The notes under the pieces: model-generated
What the model was told of the DNA's origin: nothing
Databases searched by the model: none
Seen by the model: only the letters and a program-made list of their open reading frames with translations
Made by a program: the position numbers and the translations under genes
NCBI GenBank assembly: GCA_944989445.1
Contig: CALYLW010000723.1
Coordinates: 151,501-215,500, forward strand
DNA length: 64,000 nucleotides
Direction of reading: 5' to 3'
Source: Ampullaceana balthica
Taxonomy: Eukaryota > Mollusca > Gastropoda > Lymnaeidae
In this document: in pieces, positions 58,312 to 64,000 of the stretch
How the letters are laid out: each line of letters begins with the position of its first letter
How positions within the stretch are numbered: the first letter of the stretch is position 1

Positions 58312-58621
58312 ATTGATCAACCGACCCAACTGTGGGTAGCCACATAGAAGCACGCCCTAATCAACTGACCCCACTGTGGGTAGCCACATAGAAGCACGCC
58401 GTTATCAACTGACCACACTGTGGGTAGCCACATAGAAGCACGCCGTCATCAACTGACCCCACTGTGGGTAGCCACATAGACGCCCGCCGTCATCAACTGA
58501 CCACACTGTGGGTAGCCACATAGAAGCACGCCGTCATCAACTGACTACACTGTGGGTAGCCACATAGAAGCACGCCGTCATCAACTGACCACACTGTGGG
58601 TAGCCACATAGAAAGACGCCG
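58312..58621. repeat. 44-bp minisatellite, 7 copies
   Basis: Unit of 44 bp containing ATCAACTGACCACACTGTGG then GTAGCCACATAGAAGCACGC. CCACACTGTGG is a near-palindrome. This unit is unrelated to the other 44-bp arrays in the window. Confidence 0.95.
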
Positions 58622-59144
58622 AGCCCTTGTTTGAGAAGCCTTTATCTCTAGCCTATCCAGGCAGTAGGGAAACGCTACTATATAGTACGTGTGAATCAGG
58701 CGCTTGGTTTTAATAGGGTTAAGAGGGGACTCGATGAGTAAACTCCATCAAAACCAACGGTTCTCAGGCTTTGGGAGGGCAGGGCCGTTCGTAAAAGAAG
58801 GTATAACTTAATAGAAATTAAGTAGTTGATGTTGTTATATAAAACATAAAAGTTATTTGTTTTGGAACAATAGTTGCAAGATGTTTGTGAGTGTCTTTGT
58901 TCTGTGTGTGTTTCAGATCATCCACGTATTTTAAGTCCCCTGGAAGACTGGTTTGGATTGCGCGGTGTTATTTCAAGTATGGACAGAATATTGCCTCTGT
59001 TGAGATATGTTGAGGCCATTAAACATCGCAAGTGTCACACATCTTAAGAACCACTTATCTTAGTTATGATATTAATTTCCTTCAAGTATTCTTTACAGTT
59101 AGCGAGAATGATTTATTTTGCTCATACCTGTGTCTGTCAATGTT
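58622..59144. other. Unique DNA, no gene recognised
   Basis: No repeat or coding segment is recognised. Confidence 0.45.
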
Positions 59145-59303
59145 CACATAGTAGAAGTTATTATTGACACAGATGATGTGAATGTTGACACAGTAGATGT
59201 GAATGTTGACACAGTGGATGTGAATGTTCACATAGTAGAAGTTATATTTGATACAGTAGATGTGAATTTTGAAAGAGTGGATGTGAATTTTGACACAGTA
59301 GAT
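59145..59303. repeat. 21-bp minisatellite, left part of an interrupted array
   Basis: Units GATGTGAATGTTGACACAGT plus A, and GATGTGAATGTTGAAAGAGT plus G. The left copies are degenerate (ATTGACACAGAT, TCACATAGTAGAAG). The same two unit types resume at 60364, after the LINE. Confidence 0.92.
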
Positions 59304-60363
59304 AATAATAATAATAATAATAATTGATACTTTATATAGCGCTGTATCCCAGCAAGGAACCGGGCTCACAGCGTTTTACATGGAGATCATAATATACATA
59401 TAATAATTAAATAACCATTCATACCATAATAAAAACAAAGGATAGTACATTACACATAAACTACGTTAATCATTAAAAGAAGATGTTGTTTCATTAATTC
59501 TGTAAATATAGTTTAAAAAGATGCGTCTTAAGTTCAGTCTTGAAGGACTTGGTAGTTGGAATACTACGGATGTGTAATGGTAGAGAATTCCATTGTTTGG
59601 CTGCACAAAAAGAGAATGACCTTTCGCCAAATGTTTTAGTTCGTGTCTTAGGAACACAGAGAATACGTGTGTCTGCAGAAGAGCGTAGCTGACGACTGGG
59701 TGAGTAGACCGACAGAAGCTCAATAAGATAGAAAGGGGATGAGTCAGAAAAGAAGTTGTGACAGAGAACAGCCAGTTTGTAATCAATTCGAGCTTGTATA
59801 GGTAGGTAGCCAATGAAGTGAGTAAAGTAGCGGAGTAACATGGTTATGTTTTTTTGCCTTCAGAACTAGTCTGGCAGCTGAATTTTGAACTTTCTGTAGT
59901 TTTTCAATGCATTGTTTTGGCGCACCTGACAGAAGAGAATTGCAATAATCAATACGAGCTAGAATAAGAGCACAGACTAGAGTTTTTGTTGCACTAACTG
60001 TTAAGTAATGACGGAATGAGCTGATCTGACGAATGGCGCTGTAGGCAGAGCGACAGATGTGATTGATGAAGTTGTTGGTAGACATGTTGTCAGAAATAAT
60101 TTAGCCAAGATTCCTAGTCGATGTTTTGAACAGTATATCAGAACTAGCCACCTGAATAGAATTAGGAAGAGACAAAGTACTGCGTGATTTATTGTTGCAA
60201 AATAGGAGTGCTTCTGTCTTATCGTCATTCAGCTTGAGCTTGCTGAAAGTCATCCAAGACTCTACCTCACCAATGCACTCCTGCATCAATTGGACAGTGG
60301 AGTAAATATCAGAGGGATCAGTTGAGTATCATCTGCACATGATTGGCTTTCAACTGAATGCTT
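59304..60363 (-). mobile_element. 5'-truncated Jockey/CR1-type LINE inserted in the 21-bp minisatellite
   Basis: On the minus strand the element starts at about 60363, inside the reverse transcriptase domain, and ends with a roughly 160-bp 3' untranslated region and an (ATT)n tail at about 59304-59328. The 3' end shares about 54 bp with 8751-8806. The same minisatellite units (GATGTGAATGTTGA) lie on both sides, so the element entered an existing array, or the array grew on both sides afterwards. A target duplication cannot be told apart from repeat units. Confidence 0.85.
59494..60345 (-). pseudogene. Non-LTR retrotransposon reverse transcriptase, C-terminal part, broken
   Basis: Minus-strand frames read, in order: SCADDTQL near 60335, which is the reverse transcriptase catalytic YADD box with Cys for Tyr; ESWMTFSKLKLNDDKTEAL near 60250 (thumb-side conserved block); SAYSAIRQISSF, ARIDYCNSLLSGAPK, LQKVQNSAARLVL and TPLLYSLHWLP from 60070 to 59815; then ARIDYKLAVLCHNFF, SPSRQLRSS, KTFGERSFSF, AAKQWNSLPLHIR and FKTELKTHLF, ending at 59494. 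These are standard blocks in order for Jockey/CR1-type reverse transcriptases. The gene is dead: a frameshift lies between the ADD box and the next block (about 60315), there is an in-frame stop at about 60103, and another frameshift at about 59807. The endonuclease and fingers/palm N-terminus are missing through 5' truncation. Confidence 0.88.
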
Positions 60364-60642
60364 GAAAGATGTGAATGTTGAAAGAGTGGATGTTAATGTT
60401 GACACAGTAGATGTGAATGTTGAAAGAGTGGATGTGAATGTTGACACAGTCAATGTTAATATTGACACAGTAGATGTGAATGTTGAAAGAGTGGATGTGA
60501 ATGTTGACACAGTCAATGTTAATATTGACACAGTAGATGTGAATGTTGAAAGAGTGGATGTGAATGTTGACACAGTCGATGTTAATGTTGACACAGTAGA
60601 TGTGAATATTGACAAAGTAGATGTGAATGTTGACATACTGTA
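60364..60642. repeat. 21-bp minisatellite, right part of the interrupted array, about 13 copies
   Basis: Units GATGTGAATGTTGAAAGAGT plus G and GATGTGAATGTTGACACAGT plus A alternate with AATGTTAATATTGACACAGT. A 63-bp group of three units recurs. One frame is open on each strand because the period is divisible by three. Confidence 0.94.
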
Positions 60643-61270
60643 GATCTGCATCTTTTTGTGTGTTGCCATAATTACAATAGAAATAACCTGGGTTATTTTG
60701 TAAACAACATTCCTATATATCATTATAGAATTGATATCTATAGTAAGGACTGAGCTAACTAGAAATAATTTTGCTTTATAAAATGAGAGTCTGCAGCAAT
60801 AAATTAGTTAAGGCGAACATTTCAACGTTAATCAAAAGCTTTCATCAAAAAGATAACATAATAATTCAAATGAATGGTTTTAATCCAAATCTCTATTATT
60901 ATTTTGTAAACGTCAGACCAATTCTATTTGGTGACGAGTTTGGTTAAAACCTTCTTTGTCTTTGGTCGACAGAAAGAGAATGGAGACTAATGACCTGAGG
61001 CAAGTGACATTAAATTACATTGCTCATTGAAAAAGATGTGTTGACAGTATTTTACCATAGTGCCTAATATTGGTTCAAAGTTACACGAATAAAACAATTG
61101 ATCTTTCCAATTGTACAAGAAAAGATTTCAAAATGTTAAATCTCATTTTCATATTCGTTTCATAAACCAGATGCGATCTGTTAATGTTGAAGAGCAATGA
61201 TAAGAAAATCTCCACGCAAATGTCAATGCGCAAGGACGCTGAGATAACAAGTGTTGAGCTTTCAGCACCG
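60643..61270. other. Unique AT-rich DNA
   Basis: No gene recognised. Confidence 0.45.
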
Positions 61271-61319
61271 GTTTCAATGACCCCATAACAAGAGTTTAGC
61301 TTTGAGCGCTGGTCTATAT
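61271..61319. repeat. Left piece of a 41-bp minisatellite interrupted by the hAT element
   Basis: Contains GTTTCAATGACCCCATAACA then GTTTAGCTTTGAGCGCTGGT and the 8-bp GTCTATAT at 61312-61319. This is the same unit as at 63490-63620. Confidence 0.85.
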
Positions 61320-62167
61320 TCAGTGGTCCCCAACCTGGGGTCCGCGGATCACTAGTGGTCCGCGGAGATGTGCCTGTTGGTCCGCGGATCACTAGTGGTC
61401 CGCGGAGATGTGCCTGGTGGTCCGCGAGCAAACGAACATTAAATTATTTACATTTTTTTTTACTGTGGTGTATTTCTCCAGTGATTGTGCGTCTTTCCAT
61501 ACACAATATGGAAAAGCTTGTTACCCGTTTTGGCGGCACCACGTCCAAAGAACATCAATGACACATAGCGCAGAGCGGACAACCGCCTACAATCAATCTT
61601 TGCGCTCTCTGTCGGCGCTCTTATGTCAGCGTTCTTATCACGGCGCTTTTATGTATGCGCTCTTTTCTGGTGCGCGATTTTGATGGGTCACCCATGTTGG
61701 CAAGCTGATCTACTTTACTACTTCTATTTCCGATTCTTTTCCGATTTCGTTTTTGTGTTCCTAAATTTCATTGATATCTCATGAACGACCGGATTCGAAA
61801 GTGTCTTCAGCTGGTGACGTTATCGCTATTATTCCAAGAGTGTTACTTGTGTCAAAAACAGCTATAATGTAAGTTTAAATTATTTTATTAATTTTTATGC
61901 TTTAAATTTTTAAATAAATGCTTAGACTTATAGCGTCAATGAAATTCACAGGTTAAGAAAAACAATTTTTAAAAACACCATAAATGACTTCCAATAAACA
62001 ACTATTTGTGATTATACGGATAATATATAATTTTTTATGAAGATTTAATATGTTATTAAAGTGAAATAATAAATTTTCATATTTACTATTTGATCTTTAT
62101 GTTGTTTTATGTTCCGAGTTACAGATCGGTCACTTGAACGCTCATATTAAACCCACTAATTAGACAA

Positions 62168-63255
62168 ATGAGTTCGAAACAGACATCGTTAAAAAGTTTT
62201 CTTGGTAAAAGAAAAAGGCCCAGTGAAGAGAGTGAAGAAGAGAAGTGAAGAGAGTGAAGAAGAGAAGTGAAGAGAGTGAAGAAGAGAAGTGAAGAGAGTG
62301 AAGAAGAGAAGTGAAGAGAGTGAAGAAGAGCCTTTAACATACAAAAAGCATATAACTTGTAACAGACAATACCATGGGTCCTACTTGAAATATATGGATA
62401 TATTGAGACAGTTGACTCCAACATACCAACACCGCTATGCATAGTTTGCGGTGACCGGCTTTCTGATGAGGCGATGAAACCAAAACTGCTTCGCCACTTG
62501 AACGCTAAGCATCCTGGATTAAAAGATAAGCCCATGGAGTATTTTGAAAGGAAAAAACTGGAACATGAAGGACAGAAGAAATTTCTCTGGGCCACCACAT
62601 CAGTAAATGCGAACGCACTGCGAGCTTCATATTTGGCGGCTAACCGCATTGCTAAGGCTAAAAAGCCATTCACTATTGGTGACGAATTATCTTGCCCTCT
62701 CCTAAAGACATTAGCCGTGAACTTCTAGGATAGGCTGCTGTTAAAAAGATAACACATGTTCCATTGTCGGCTACCACTGTAACTAGGCGCATTGAGGAAA
62801 TAGCCGAAGATATTGAGATACAATTGTTGGAGAAGATTACTTCATCACCGTGGTACGCACTCCAGGTTGACAAATCTACAGCTATCGACAACAAGGCAAT
62901 ATTACTTGTTTATGTGAGATATATTTATCATGAGGATGTACATGAGGATTTGTTATGTGCTCTATCTTTGTCAACCAACACCACGGGACCTGAACTGTTC
63001 AAGTTATTGGATGGTTATATGTCAGGACATATAAAATGGTCCTTTTGTGTCGGCATCTACACATCCTATCTGAGTGAAGCGTGGTTTTCTGTAGTGACAG
63101 CAACGAAGACAAAACAACGCAATAAAATGGACATAAGCAGCACACTTCGTGTGTCATTGTCTCCCATTACTCCCAGATGGAACCGTCTCGTTGCAGAGAA
63201 ACAAGCTCAGGGTTCTCTCATTGATTTAACATTCTATAGTAAATTAAAATATTAA
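62168..63255 (+). pseudogene. ZBED5-like hAT transposase, frameshifted and missing its catalytic middle
   Basis: The start at ATG 62168 gives MSSKQTSLKSFLGKRKRP, the usual N-terminus of this family. The acidic stretch that follows has expanded into a 22-bp minisatellite, which introduces a stop. A frameshift lies near 62390. A BED zinc finger follows, with CIVCG at about 62442-62456 and LLRHLNAKHP ending near 62517. Then come DKPMEYFERKK, ATTSVNANALRASYLAANRIAKAKKPF, a frameshift near 62700, RRIEEIAEDIE, SPWYALQVDKST (holding the first hAT catalytic Asp) and EDLLCALSL. Near 63064 the sequence jumps from WSFCVGIYT to SEAWFSVVTATKTKQRN, which belongs near the C-terminus. The segment carrying the second Asp, the insertion domain and most of the dimerisation region is therefore deleted. 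The tail ends at 63255. Assignment is from motif order and is strong; activity is excluded. Confidence 0.85.
62214..62331. repeat. 22-bp minisatellite inside the transposase coding region, about 5 copies
   Basis: Unit GTGAAGAAGAGAAGTGAAGA plus GA. It follows directly from the Ser/Glu-rich coding segment RPSEESEEE. Because 22 is not a multiple of three, the expansion shifts the frame and brings TGA into frame. Confidence 0.93.
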
Positions 63256-63489
63256 ATAATGTTTAATTCACTTTTTGTGTAACTGTATTTTATTTTGAAG
63301 GCATGTTTAAGTACAATTAGATTAAAACTATAAAATGAAAACAATATTAAATACCTTTATAAACAATCAACGCAGCCGCAAACCCTATCCCTCCACCCAC
63401 CCATAACTCCCCCCCCCCAGGTTAGTGGGCCGCGGTAAAATTATCAAACTTTTAGTGGTCCGCGGCGTTAAAAAAGTTGGGGACCACTG

Positions 63490-63625
63490 GTCTATATGAC
63501 CCAATAAAACGTGTTTAGCTTTGAGCGCTGGTCTATATGACCCAATAAAACGTGTTTAGCTTTGAGCGCTGGTTCAAATGACCCAATAACAAGTGTTACG
63601 TTTTGACCGCTGGTTCAATTGACCC
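63490..63625. repeat. 41-bp minisatellite, right part, about 3 copies
   Basis: Unit of about 41 bp containing GAGCGCTGGTCTATATGACC then CAATAAAACGTGTTTAGCTT. Later copies diverge (GGTTCAAATGACC, TTGACCGCTGG). The hAT element sits in a copy of this unit. Confidence 0.88.
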
Positions 63626-64000
63626 AATATTACATTCCCCCAGTTGAAGACTCGGGCTACTGTTAGCGGTACAACGGCGTCAACAAAAAACAAACTCCTT
63701 ACTTACCACTTGTAGGACTGACAGGTCACGTGTGACTTGACCCTCGGCTAAGAAAGCGTTTTGCCACCGAGGCTATCCCGACCCACGGGGAGAACTCTCC
63801 CACTCAAACGGCTAACAAGTTAGTAATATAGAACCCGCCCTGATTTAATTGTGTCGGCAAATGTCTACCGAAATATTTCAGACACGAATTTTGGAAGTCG
63901 AGAAAAACTAAGATGGCCAATGAAAGAGTCTGTCAAGAAATCAGACCTGTGAGACAGGACTGTTCTGGACAATGGGAGTGGGGAAGTTGACCACTCCTAT
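63626..64000. other. Unique DNA at the window edge
   Basis: No gene or repeat is recognised. It includes TGACTTGACCCTCGGCTAAG and its near-inverse ACCGAGGC (63736-63775), which form only a short imperfect pairing. Confidence 0.4.

Larger units (their letters stand above)
61320..63489 (+). mobile_element. 2.17-kb hAT transposon (ZBED5-like), internally deleted
   Basis: The left terminus CAGTGGTCCCCAACCTGGGG (61321) and right terminus GTTGGGGACCACTG (63476-63489) are perfect inverted repeats over 14 bp. The 8-bp GTCTATAT lies immediately outside both ends (61312-61319 and 63490-63497, with one extra T on the left), as expected for hAT insertion. A 40-bp unit with TCCGCGGATCACTAGTGGTC is duplicated just inside the left end (61341 and 61381), and CCGCGG motifs recur near the right end. 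It encodes a broken transposase and cannot mobilise itself. Confidence 0.9.

Noticed and set aside
1..64000. Ribosomal RNA, tRNA or conserved ncRNA genes
   Set aside because: No rRNA segment or complete tRNA cloverleaf was seen on either strand. The only tRNA-like stretch (32921-33000) lacks a convincing B-box.

Overview
This is nuclear DNA of a multicellular animal. It is not bacterial: no dense gene blocks, operons or ribosome-binding sites are visible, and all recognisable coding remnants are eukaryotic transposon genes. The mobile elements (a Jockey/CR1-type LINE with an (ATT)n 3' tail, an RTE-type endonuclease fragment, ZBED5-like and GTF2IRD2-like hAT elements, several small inverted-repeat elements) fit an invertebrate. 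A mollusc or other lophotrochozoan is my best guess, but I cannot name a species. No intact host gene was found, and every long open frame lies in a tandem repeat or a transposon remnant.

The dominant feature is tandem repetition. By rough hand count, about half of the 64 kb consists of around 50 separate minisatellite arrays with mostly unrelated units of 12-56 bp. The largest are a 44-bp array (53556-57920), a 29-bp array with one TTAGGGTTA per unit (46638-49434), a nearly perfect 15-bp array (42676-44697), a 24-bp array (27798-29640), a 43-bp array (23651-25246), a 39-bp array (2101-3310) and a 17-bp AT-rich array (18246-19381). Many units lack stop codons in one or more frames, which produces long but almost certainly meaningless open frames.

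Layout: 1-24 kb is mostly arrays separated by AT-rich unique DNA, with a LINE 3' end at 8718-8806 and an RTE endonuclease fragment at 14691-14898. 25-35 kb holds a 409-bp inverted-repeat element (25458-25866), the 24-bp array and several smaller arrays. 35-37 kb has two copies of a dispersed inverted-repeat element, one carrying a nested 519-bp insertion that is absent from the other. 37-46 kb has further arrays, a small hAT-like MITE, the 15-bp array, a pair of minisatellites in inverted orientation around a 66-bp spacer, and a decayed hAT transposase. 46-53 kb holds the TTAGGGTTA array, a pogo-like terminus, and tandem copies of the same dispersed element seen at 35-37 kb. 53-64 kb holds the 44-bp array, a LINE inserted in a 21-bp minisatellite, and a 2.17-kb hAT element with an 8-bp target duplication inserted in a 41-bp minisatellite.

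The recurring theme is close association between mobile-element fragments and minisatellites: elements sit inside arrays, next to arrays, or contain arrays that appear to have grown from transposon sequence. Nothing here can be called a new functional system with confidence. The strongest leads are the inverted minisatellite pair, the TTAGGGTTA array, the TCTCGCGAGA array and the transposon/minisatellite nesting.
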